A stretch of DNA of 64,000 bases, from assembly GCF_028769735.1 (NCBI RefSeq), contig NC_088171.1, forward strand, positions 91,620,912-91,684,911. Reading direction: 5' to 3'. How positions within the stretch are numbered: position 1 is the first letter of the stretch; the number at the start of each line of letters is the position of its first letter. The notes under the pieces were generated by a model. The model made no database searches. It was not told the DNA's origin and worked only from the letters and a program-made list of their open reading frames with translations. This document shows, in pieces, positions 51,391-62,600 of the stretch. The translations under genes were made by a program, and so were the position numbers. The DNA is from Zonotrichia leucophrys gambelii. Lineage: Eukaryota; Chordata; Aves; Passeriformes; Passerellidae.

Positions 51391-54300
51391 TTTAGGGGTG
51401 AAATGCCCTTTGTGGAAGACACAGAACAGCATTCAGGAGAGTGACAAGCCACCCACAGCATCCTTTGCCTCCAGCTTGGATTGAGAGCATTCAAAACTTG
51501 TAAATCAGATTCTAGCCCTGGGACACTTCTAAAGGCTGTGCCAAGGTTTCATCTGAGGGATCAGAGCTGAAGCACTGAGAAAATAAATATTAAACAATAG
51601 TGACCAAAACCATAAAGATGAGTTTAAATAATTTCCCAGCTTCACAGCTGGGAACAACTCCATTGCCTTTGACATCTTGAAAACAGATCCAGCCTCTTTC
51701 TTTTTGCCAGCTGTGGGATCTGTGTTGAAAGGCATTCCACTGCATGGAGAATACTAATTTGTGGGTTTGCTAGGATTTCCTTCCCTTGAGCATGCACCTA
51801 CCAGGTTTGATGCTAGAAAGGATGATCAAGGAGAAGTGTCATTCTCAAAGTTACTAATTGAGTCCATTAAAATTGAGCATCAGACTGTTTTTTTAAATGC
51901 CGCTGGAATAATTCTGGAATTGTAGGTCCTGTATTCAATAAAAGTTCTAATGGATCTTGAGTATAATGTAAGCCTGGGGCATCCTTTCCAAACAATTTTC
52001 TCAAGATAGAAAAGCAGATATTGTTACTTGAATATATTTAATTTTAAAAGTTTAGAGTACATTTTTAGAAATAATTTCTCCCTTAATTCATCTCACTGAA
52101 GACTGAAGGTTGAATGATGCTGGTGAAAGAAGCTGAACTGAACAAATCTTAACTGTAGCTATTCCCATTTTTCTTGAAGGCTGTATTTTAAGTATTCTAT
52201 GAATAGCTTAAATCCCCACTGCCTAAATGGATTTCTGATTTTCTAAAGAAAAAAAAAAACCCTAATTATTTAGAAATACAATTCAAAATTAGTTCTCCAA
52301 ACAATGACTGTAATTGCTGGCTGAAAGAAATTCTGCATAAAATCTCTCTGATTTTCTTTTTTCTTAAATGAAGACCTAACACCAACATGACCTAGAAAAT
52401 TCCTTGGGAAGAAAAAAGAAAAAGGATGAAACAGCTTGTCACATAATCAAACTGATTATGCATTATGTTTTTGAAACAGAAGCTCTAAAAAGAGGGATGA
52501 TAATGGGCATTCATTCCAGAGAGTGTACGTGTACAAACACACATGCACACACACACAAAAGAAAAAGTATGTGGAAATGCCATCTGCAGTAATTAAAGTA
52601 ATATTTTACACTTAAATTCTGTATTAGCAGCAGTTCTTGTAGGACTTGTATAGGATATTGTTCCACACCATAGAATAGTGTCTCCCAAACCCAAAAATAA
52701 GTTTTGTAATAATCTCTTGATGAATCTCTTCATGCTCATTTAAAAAACCCAAACCTAACACACTGAGTTAATATCAGTTGGTCATTTTATTTGCACACAC
52801 ACACATTTATCACATAGCCACATCCACTGCATATATATTTTAAATGGGTTTGATCATGAAAGGGTTTTGTACAAGTTACATAACCTCCAGAAGGAGATGC
52901 CTGATCCACAGCCTTCAGTTTTCCAAAGGAGTCAGAGATCCCCAGTATTAGATGAGGCTTTGATTCAGAGGTCTGGTTACTGACACTAGGAGCTGGCAAC
53001 CTTTTTTATCTGTATGGTAATGCCACACTTCCCTGCTCTTTCTCACCATCTCACTCCCTCCCAGTAACTTGGTGAGCACAGGCAGGAAAATGAATAACCT
53101 GGTCTGGTCCTGCTGGTCTGAAGCTGTCATAGTTTTCAGCTCGGGGGAAGTACAAACAGCATTACAAGTTTGTAGGAGGAAATCCCCATTCCCAATGCTG
53201 AGTTCTCAAAGGCACACGTCTACTGAGTCTCACAGCTGCAGAGAAGAGAGGAACATGACACAGCATATCCTATGCTCATACAGCAGCCTGCTTGTGTTGG
53301 GTGAAAATTCCTCTCCTAGGAAAGATAATGAAGAACTCTCTCACTTCTGTCAAAATTCTTGTTTAAAACTGGGGGGATGTTTCTCCTTTTTTTTTGGTAT
53401 TTTTCCCTTTTGGTGTACATTGGTATACAAAGTTTCTGTAGTAGACATCAACGTCTTAGGAGAATTTGATGAACTGCTTTACTACACATTGTAGATGAAG
53501 TATTAAGAAAGGCTTGAACCTGTCCCACCACAGGGACCACAGAGTGCCCTGTGCCATTAAGTTGGAGTTGGCATCATAGATGATTCTGTTGCTTTTTCCC
53601 TGTCACCCATAGCAGGACAGAGCCCAGTCAGATGCCACAAGCCACAGAAGAGAAATACAAAATACTTTCTTTTGCAAGGGGAAATGTGCCTTCTGTTAGA
53701 TGTGGCTGACCTTAAATAAGTGCCTCAGAGGAAGACTTCATACCACACCAGCATTAAGAAAACATTGCTAACAAGAAAGGTATTTCCTACTGAGATATAA
53801 GACTGAATAATAGTTGATGGTATAGAAATTTAGAAGGGAAAAATATTGAGTGAACATGAGGAAAAAAACTCCACTCATAAATTAGTTAAAGCATGCCAGG
53901 TTAGGAAATTGCAGTGTCATGAACAGGAACTTGTGATATCTCTTCAGATTTAAGGTAGTGAGATATGCTTTGCACTTAAACCTAGAGTTCAGCCTCCTTC
54001 TTCTGCATAATAATTCTAAAAAACATACTCTTTGGACATTGAGCAATTATTTTGATACTCAAAACTAACTCATGGGATAAAACAGAAAAAATGAAAATGA
54101 GTTTGCGTAGGAAAAACACCATGAAACTGAGAGAATGTGAAACATGAAAATATAAAAAGCTGCATCATTTTAACCATTGAGAAAAACATGTACAACATGC
54201 AGCTCAAGCTCAGCACATTATTTTTAACTCTCACATGCTAAAGTGTTTTGAGGCAAACTATTTTGTCTACATTTCCAGTCATAAATTGAACTGTTTAAAG

Positions 54301-54823
54301 AAGTAAAATACTGAAGCATGGATGTCTAGAGAACTAGGGCAAAAGCAGTCTCTGCACCAGTGAGCCTTACAGGACATTCTGCAAATAGCTTTGCATGAAA
54401 GAACCAGGCAGAAGGGGCATCTACCAAAAGCCTGCAGTGCACACTGAAATTCACCCGTGAGAATCAAACTTGTGCACACTCAGCAGTGATAGCACTCAGA
54501 GAGTAGGTCCTTACCTTTCATGCTGCATTAACTGTCAACAAAACCAAACTTACACAAGGCTAGGCTTTTACCTCATTTTGAGTGCATGAAAATTTGTCAT
54601 TTCACCAAGGAATATTGTCAGCATAAATTGCAACATGCCTCATAGCTCCTTCCCCAAGTTCTTCCACTTCTTCCATCCAAAAAGTCCATCATTCATGTAA
54701 TCAGCAACAGGAAAACTGCTTTTGCCAGGCTTTCCCTACAGTCCAAGACATGCAAAGCTACATCCTCCTGGTTATACATACAAAATGTGGTGAAAACAAG
54801 TTGGAGAAAGAGATCTGGGAATT
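51391..54823. other. Intergenic, no gene recognised
   Basis: Contains short CA repeats. The 141-codon open frame at 53069-53494 is not recognisable and has no sign of splicing or a family match. Confidence 0.5.
52536..52557. repeat. (CA)n short repeat
   Basis: A CA-rich run with an ATG interruption. A second short CA run is at 52792-52804. Confidence 0.8.
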
Positions 54824-54873
54824 TTGATTGATTGATTGATTGATTGGTTAGTTGATTGATTGATTGATTGATG
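54824..54873. repeat. (TTGA)n tetranucleotide microsatellite
   Basis: About 12 units of TTGA with one interruption (TTGGTTAG) in the middle. It lies directly before the CR1 copy at 54888. Confidence 0.9.
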
Positions 54874-54887
54874 GCAATTTGAATATG

Positions 54888-55465
54888 GGTCAGCAGTGTG
54901 CCCTGAGCCAATCACATCCTGTAGTGTGTCAGGCACAGCATTGCCAGCCAGTTGATGGAGATTATTGTCCCTCTCTGCTCTGCACTGGTGCAGCCTTAGC
55001 TTTAATATTGTATGCAGTTTTGGGAACTACAATGCAAGAAGGATATCAGACTGTTGGAGTGTGTCCAGAGAAGGCAACCAAGTTGACAAAAGGTCTTGAG
55101 GGCAAGACTTCAAGAGGTGGCTGAGGTCACTCAGTGTGTTCAGTTTTGAGGAGAGAAGGCTGAGGTGTAGCCTCATTGCAGTCTACACCCCCCTCCAGTG
55201 GAGGAAGAGGGGGTGCTGAGCTTGTCTCTCTGGTGACCAGAAATAGGACACGAGGAAATGGAATAAAGCTGTGTCCAGGGAAGTTCAGATTCTTCACTGT
55301 CATGGTGATTGGTCACTGGAACAGGCTCCCCAGAGTTCAAGGAGTATCTGGATGATACCCCTAATTATATGGTGTAATTTTAGTAAGTCATGCAAAGAGC
55401 AGGGAGTTGGACTCAATGATCCTTATGGGTCTCTCCCAACTTGAGGTATTCCATGATCCTTTTCC
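54888..55465 (+). mobile_element. CR1 LINE 3' fragment, longest copy in the window
   Basis: Runs from GGGTCAGCAGTGTGCCCTGA through GAGGAGAGAAGGCTGAGG, ACACGAGGAAATGGAATAAAG, CTGGAACAGGCTCCCCAGAG and GAGTTGGACTCAATGATCC to the tail GGTATTCCATGATCC. It is about 580 bp and has no intact ORF. Confidence 0.93.
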
Positions 55466-55857
55466 TAGTCTGTCATTACCTTCTAGAAACTTTTTTCTCC
55501 TTTTCATATTCTTTTCCCTCCCTTGTTCTCTTCCCTGTTGCCTTAACTTCTTGTGTTCAAGGAGCTGGCAATCCTGACCATCCCTGTTCCCCTGGGCCTT
55601 GTACACAGGGCTGGAGCAGTCCATTCATTAATGTGAGCAGCCCTGTGTGGGAGCCACCCCACACCAGCCTGAGCTGCACTGGTGTCTGTGGGATGGAGAT
55701 AACATTCCAAGCCATTGGAAGACTGTCTGTTAGCTGGACAGCCCCCTCGGATAATCTGTAATTTACAGATTAACAAACTGTTGAGAAAGGTGACTTTAGT
55801 GTGGATCAGGGGGTGGGGCACAGCTCTCCTGCCTGGGAGAGGTGCCCATGGAGGAGT

Positions 55858-56355
55858 GAGTGATTAGCTCAGTAGGTTGGAGCACTGTTGGGAATTTAGC
55901 TGCTAAGGACTGGAAAAGTACAAAATTGCGGCTAATTCCAAGTCCTGCACCTGCACAGATAACAGTGTCCTTAGGCCTAGCTGTGGTAGGATAACAAACA
56001 GTGAAAGAGGCATGAGAAAAGAGAGTGTAACCCCTAAGGAATGAGGATGAGTTAATGCTATAGTTTAACCAATAGATTGCTTGGCTTACAGAATATTCAT
56101 AAGCTTATTATTTGCTGTATAAGTGTTTGATACTTTCTTTAATAAACTGGACCAGAAAGACCTGAGGGACCGGGACCGGGACCGGACTGGACCTGAAGGG
56201 CCTGTGATGAACCAACTGGTGTCCTGGTCCCCTTCCTTCGACAGAGCACCATGCTAATAACACCAAGGTCGCTGTTTGATCCCCATACAGGCCATCCACT
56301 TTAGAGGTGGACTTTCTGGTCACTTGCAACCCAGAATATTCTGTGTGATCACATT
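55858..56355 (+). mobile_element. tRNA-Ile-derived SINE with CR1-like tail (TguSINE1 type), split by an LTR
   Basis: The 5' part at 55858-55885 reads GAGTGATTAGCTCAGTAGG (A box). The 3' part from 56244 reads CATGCTAATAACACCAAGGTC (anticodon arm with AAT), then TTTGATCCCC (degenerate B box) and CAGGCCA. After the tRNA-like end comes ACTTTAGAGGTGGACTTTCT and a tail, CAGAATATTCTGTGTGATC, like the CR1 3' end. This head-plus-tail build is what I recall of the passerine SINE TguSINE1; the name needs a repeat-library match. The acceptor stem no longer pairs and the T arm is one base short, so this is not a working tRNA gene. Confidence 0.82.
55886..56243 (+). mobile_element. Solo LTR of an endogenous retrovirus, inserted in the SINE
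   Basis: A 358-bp element beginning TGTTGGGAAT and ending CCTTCGACA (TG...CA ends), flanked on both sides by the 6-bp direct repeat GAGCAC (55880-55885 and 56244-56249). It has a TATA-like TATAAG at 56118 and an AATAAA at 56141, closely spaced as in alpharetroviral LTRs. A GGGACC repeat follows at 56167-56185. No gag, pol or env sequence is present, so this is a solo LTR left by recombination. A 6-bp duplication is usual for alpha/betaretrovirus-like (ERVK-type) elements. The family is not named. Confidence 0.85.
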
Positions 56356-58455
56356 TCTCTGTGACCCCAAGCAGGCACAGGTGGGTGCTGGACTGCCTGC
56401 CCAGCAGGGTCCTTGGGCTGTGCCAGGTTGGACAGGTTCCCTGCCTCCAGGGTCACCTCACCTGCGTCACAGTCACAGAGCTGTCCCCAGGCAGTTCCCA
56501 CACCATACCAGAAACTTTGCCTCCTATGTGGCCTTGCCTATATCTAACCGTGCAGCAAAAAGCTCTGTGAGCATCCTTCAGGAACAGAGTTTTCTTGTGA
56601 GAAAATCCTATATTAGCTCAAAGAATCAAAAGGGGGAGGATGGGAGAATGTCTCTCCATGGACAGGATCTGCTCTGCATGGAATTCCTTGGGGAAATCCA
56701 TGTCTCCATCAGTTGCTGCATGAGCACAAGAGTGCCCAGCATCTGAAGGGATATAAAATGTACTCCTTGTATATATATATATTCCTCTTCTTATTGTACA
56801 ACACCTGCTATTTTATGAATTTGTTTAATTTTCTAACCTTTCTTCTTGATACCCATAACAAGCCCTGCTCTGTCCCTTTCCCCCTTCACCACACCCCTTC
56901 TCCAGTGCAGAACAACCTCCTCTGCCTCTTCCTCACCACAGGCGTAACCCTGCCCTCTAATCCCACCATCAGCTCACTTCCCTCCTCACAGCCCTGAGAG
57001 CCAAGCCATAGAAAGGCTTTGAAATGGTATAAAGCCCAGGTACAGGGAACTGAAAGATTCTGTCGCCCACCTCAATGTGTTTGCACTACTTTTCTATTTC
57101 TCATACTGTAACATATTCCCTTAAAAAAAAAAAAAAAAGTGCTTTAGAAGTTGAGACATCTGCACTGAAGAGTTGCATACGTGCCTTGAGCAGAGACCAG
57201 CTACACCAAGCTGGGGAGTTGTGTATCACTCCCACACTATTGATGTGCCTAATGCTACCAAGTCACCCAAAAACATAATAGCAAGCAAGATAAAGGGAAG
57301 CTGCTGAGATGACTTCTACTTGCACACTTCTCTGCTTTTTGCTGAGCACTTTGTGAGACTGGCTTTAAATTATTCTGTTTTCAATGGCCTTTTACTTTTT
57401 TTTTTTTCCCCTGACTGTCAGTCACTAGTCATTACCTGACTTGGAAGTGCTCAGGATCTGGGGAGGCCAAGGCATTTTGGTTTAGCTGTCAGGTGAGGCT
57501 TGTGACAGATGGCAGAACTTTATTCTTAATGAGAAGTTTTTCCAGCACAGGTCTCCAGCGAGGGAGTGCTCCCTCCCCAAGGCTGCAGTGAGCCCAAGGT
57601 CACTGTGGCAGGACATGCTCTGGTGAGTATCAGGGAAAAGCACAAGCCCTGGGGGGTCTGTAACAGTCTGCAAGTGCTGGTGTTACCCTGAGGACTGTTC
57701 TACCTTTTGAATACCTGGGTCATAATAAGGATGGCAACAAAAGGATAAACCTTTAGCCTTGGGGAAAACTGAAAAAGGTGCTTTCACATTGGAGCCAAGA
57801 AAACAAGAAAAAATTGTGTCATTTACTGGGACTTTATTGCAGCCAACTGCATCAAACATTAGTCATCTTTATAGAGTTTTTAGTAGAAGGAATGACTAAA
57901 TTATAATAAGCACAACATTCTTATTTTACAATACAGTACAAAAACAACCAAAGAATTAGCAGGTAAGCTCTAAAACTATAGACCCAGCTTCTTATGTTCA
58001 TATTTGAATTGTATAATCTCTAAAAATTCTTTCATATTTTTCCAGTTGTATACCAATAGAATTGTTATCACAGTCTTTTCCAAATTCCTAATAAAAGGCT
58101 TCAATGTGAGTAAAAAAATTATGACATGTGGTCATTATTATCTTTACGATATGTAAGAGTCATGATCTCTCTGTTGTATATTTGTAACTTTCTGCATAAA
58201 ATTTATATCTAAACAATATTTTCTGATCCCCTTTTCAATATGTAGCATCTCTTAGGAAGTAAACACAGATTTTCTTGTACTGTAAAAAAGATGCCAATGT
58301 TCTATATGTTCTATAAAATGCTAGGAAAATGTTTTAAACATGATCTCTTTTTTTTCTACATGAGCCTTTTTTTCTCCTTAGATCTGTGAAGAGAATATAT
58401 TTTCCTTCTTGCTATTTCCATCACATGCAGGAAAAATTTATTTTTCTTAATTTAA
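56356..58455. other. Intergenic, no gene recognised
   Basis: Contains a short TA run near 56769-56781 and a 16-base A run near 57123-57138. No exon was supported. Confidence 0.5.
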
Positions 58456-58640
58456 TCATAATATCATAGAATGGTTTGGGCTGGAAGGGACCTTGAAGAT
58501 CATCTAGTTCCAACCTCCCTGCCATGGACAGGGATGACTTCCACTAGATTAAGTTGCTCAGAGCCCTATCCAGCTTGTCCTTGAACACTCCCAGACATTC
58601 AGAGAACTCCTAGAAGAAATCTAATCTCTGCCTGGACCTA
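58456..58640 (-). mobile_element. CR1 LINE 3' fragment
   Basis: An inverted CR1: ATCATAGAATGGTTTGGGCT, GGGACCTTGAAGATCATC, CCCTGCCATGGACAGGGATG. This is the least diverged tail in the window and may be the youngest of the copies. Confidence 0.93.
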
Positions 58641-59371
58641 AAAAGCATTACAAGAGTTGTCCTAGGCTGGTAGAAATTGTTATACTTCTCTTGGAGCAAA
58701 TCTTTGATTGTTTGCATCTTCCGAAGGCTTGTTTCTTAACTGTGGTAAAAAAGTGGCATTTTATTCTTTACTTTAGTAAGTGTTCAATAAGCCCAGTAAG
58801 CTATGATATGAATAAATTTACTGTAGCCCCAGTACACTATAAAAGTCCTCTTATGAATGTTGGAAATTTATTCTACCATTTTCAGAGCAGCAGTTGAAAA
58901 ACAAATTGAATAAATTTTAGGTGGGTGTTCATGAAACGGGAAAAAAAAAGAATCAGCAGCCTCTTAGGCAGATTTTTCCCTTTCTAGTTTTTTTTGGTTT
59001 TGTTTTTATGACATAGAAACAGGATGTACCTTCCCTATTTTATTATAGATAATTGCATCCAAATCTTTCCATATATTAAAAATAACTCATTTTCATACAT
59101 CTTTGGCCTTCTTTTTCTATATTCTGCATCACTATTATTCCACAATTTGTTACATCTATTTGTCCAGAACTATACCTTTTTTCAAAAGAGGTCATCAGAT
59201 GCAATTTGACAGTATTTTTGAAGAAGCTCTGATAAACAAAGAATGACTAATAGGGGTTTTACCATTATTCCACATCACGGTTCACTTCCAAGTGAAAACC
59301 TCAGCCTACATTTTTAAGGATGCTATTTGTATGAACAGCCTATTTGTTTGTTCAATTTTCTCATAGAGTAG

Positions 59372-59646
59372 TTCCTTTCCTTTCCTTTCCTTTCCTTTCC
59401 TTTCCTTTCCTTTCCTTTCCTTTCCTTTCCTTTCCTTTCCTTTCCTTCCCTTCCCTTCCCTTCCCTTCCCTTCCCTTCCCTTCCCTTCCCTTCCCTTCCC
59501 TTCCCTTCCCTTCCCTTCCCTTCCCTTCCCCTTCCCTTCCCTTCCCTTCCCTTCCCTTCCCTTCCCTTCCCTTCCCTTCCCTTCCCTTCCCTTCCCTTCC
59601 CTTCCCTTCCCTTCCCTTCCCTTCCCTTCCCTTCCCTTCCCTTTCC
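59372..59646. repeat. (TTTCC)n / (TTCCC)n pyrimidine pentanucleotide tract
   Basis: 275 bp of pure pyrimidine on the plus strand. It is TTTCC up to about 59445, then TTCCC to the end, with a single extra C at 59531 that shifts the register and a final TTTCC-like unit. A long open frame across it (Pro/Phe/Ser/Leu) is only a product of the repeat. Confidence 0.97.
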
Positions 59647-62600
59647 GTTACTTTAGTCCTTACTTGATACTTACAAGCACATTATTACATGAATATTTTA
59701 ATTTTCAGTACATGGACATCCTTCTGATTTTAGCCTGTACATATTTTGTCCTTTTGAAACTTTAGAGAATATTTTTTGTGTGTAAGAGATGTAAATAGGT
59801 TAGCTGTTTATTTTGCTAAGTCATGTGCTTCTTTCTGAGTAAGACCAAATTCTAAATTAGGTTAGTGGTAAACTGAATATTATACACACTTTTGATATAT
59901 ATTAACCAACAGAATTGAGTAATATGGCAATAATTTATTATTTATATGTATAATAGCCATAAAATTAGAATCATATTTAAGCCCAAAAATTTTCTTGAGC
60001 ATTGGAGCCTGACATAATCTGGTTTGGGGTTTACATTTTGTGATGGTTCCATTGATTTATGTCTCATTTGACACAAAGGTACCTGATAAAGTGTCCTTTG
60101 GGTCATAGGACAGGAAGATTAAAGAAATCTTTAGTTTTCATATCTGTGGGCTCCAAATCCAAGTTAACCATCGTAAAACAGAGGTGACCTGCCTTGCAGA
60201 GATGCTGAGTCTCAGCTGGAAAGATGTGAGTTGTTCCCACTCATCACGTTATCCCACTGAAACCCTCATGTGTTGCCCTGTCTGCTCCCTGTTACTTGTG
60301 ATATATCTTCTCTGATCACACATTCCTTCATATTCTCTTGCCCAATCGTTTTTCCCCAAACCTCTTTTCTCCTTTAACCCTTTCAACAAAACTGTGTATG
60401 CTAATAAATATTTCTAAATTCCATACAGAATTTTAAAAGGCAAGACACTGAGTAAAACCATGACCATGACCTTTTCTTCAAACCCTCTTCTTCCATAATC
60501 CCCATTTTTTACCGTGGTGTATTATTTTCCCTGCTTCTATCCTATTTAGAGATTTACATTATTGTGCTACTATAAAGAGATTTTGCATTTTTCCTTTTTC
60601 ACAGACAATAATTTATTCCAGACAATGAAATTTTTTATCTCTGAGCAAATATTGATTAAGACCATGCTTCAACACATGAAAATTGTTGATGATCCTGCAA
60701 ATCTGAGGTTGGTAATTTGTAGTTCTGGGTTCTGGGGCTCCAGCTGTCCATATGCCCTTTCTGTAGAAAGAGGAAGATAACTCCTTGTTCCCTTCCACTT
60801 TCCCCCAGTGCATCAATCCAGCCCTACTGTGGCTCCAGGGATATTACCCTCAAGATTGAAGGTGATGTGATGCCCAGTAGCCAGAATTCAGTTTAGGAAG
60901 TGCAGTTTTGCACAGAATTTCTAAGCCAACACTTCTGTCCTGCCAGCTTTGGTTTGCACTAGAGAGCTGTTACTCACAGCCAAAGCCACTCACAGCCAGA
61001 GTGGGTTGGCACATTTTGTTATTGCCTAAATTATTGCAACAAGTTTTGTCTGAACTTTTTGATCTATCTCCTCAATCCATACAGTGAATATAATAACCAG
61101 GCAAAACACAATATTCACAAACAAGGAGGCTTCTTATCTGTCAGAGACTTTTTTTCTGTCCTGTTTTCATTCCCAGCAGCCACATAATAGAACTGTCATC
61201 TTTTATCATGAGATGTTGTGATATTCCTCTGTTGCTTTCCTAAGCAACAGAGTTCCTTCAAGGCCAGTACAGTTATGTTTTCAATTAAAGTACAATGTCA
61301 TACATTTGTTTCCATTTCCATCTCATTGACAAAGAGTGAAGGTAAAGAATACATATTTTATTTTCATCCAGTTTGTTCAGGAATTTGAAAACCACTCATA
61401 GGTTGGCAGGGCCCTCTATCAGTGCATATGTAGCTTCTCACACTTATCACAAATTTGCACATCTGGCTCTCAAAAGCATATCCATCTTTTCAATGTCATT
61501 TGATTTCAGTTAAATCAAATTATTTCACACTATAGTGAAATCTTTATTCAAAATTTCACTGATTTCACTCTATATCATTTAGGTAATACCTTTTGACCCC
61601 AGTGTTCTCCTCCACTTTTGAGTCCTGTGATCATTTTTGTCCATTTGTGCAAATGCCCTCCCACACAAAGGCAAGTCAGAGGTGTGATACTGGATCTTCA
61701 CTACCTAGAAGCCTATTGCTTTGACAGAGAAGTATTTTGGTTCCATTCCTGAGTTCAGCAAATATTTTTATATTTAATATTCATATCTCTAATAAAAAAA
61801 GTTTTCTTCACATTAATAATTTTGGTGGTTCTGAAGAACTACAGGTTTTGTTTTATTTCAGACTGAGTACAGTTTGGTTTAAAATTAACTTGTTTTGTTT
61901 TGCTGAGCATCATAATGAATTTATCATTTATTATTTGCTGAGACTGGAAGGAGAAGATGACTGGATGTGATGTGCTCTGAGCCCTTTGTCTGCTGGTGTG
62001 TCCCTGTATAAGCTGCACTACAATACAGAGAGTTTGTGGTGGACTCCAGGGAGCCTCCAGCAGGGCTTTACCACACTCCACTGAGGTTATAACTTTGCAA
62101 ATGGCAAAAATTAAATTATTTAATCTCCAAACTAGAAGCTAAGTCCTTTTGCTGTCTTTGAATGTAGAGGTGCCAGGAATCCCAGGGACCACTTATATAA
62201 AAGCAAATCACTCAACACAGTATGAGATATTCTGGAAAATTTTTCCAGAGCTGCTTCTGTACCACCTACACAGGCTGCCCTCAGCCTACCACTGGCAGGC
62301 TGGCCAAAGCCCTCTGTGGCTAGTTTTCTTAAAACCTGGCATCTTCTTATTTCTTCCCCTTGTTGAAAAGAACTTCTGCCTGTAGGTTGTTTTTTGCTGT
62401 GCTATGAAGGCACACATAGTCTCTGCTAATAAATATGATGATAGCCTTGCTGATCTTTGCCTCAGTCCTTGATTTTCTTCCTTGTTGTTCAGCTGAGGCT
62501 GATTTTCAAATCTTTTCAAGAAACTTTAATGAGAAAGAATTTTTGCATGGATCATCCTCCCTCCCACTTGCAGCAATTGTGATTTTCTCCTGTTATTTGA

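Noticed and set aside
55858..56310. A functional tRNA-Ile(AAT) gene
   Set aside because: The acceptor stem does not pair, the T arm is short, a 358-bp LTR splits it, and a CR1-like tail follows the tRNA part. It is a SINE.
59344..59667. 107-codon frame rich in PFLSFP repeats
   Set aside because: It is a translation of the pentanucleotide microsatellite.
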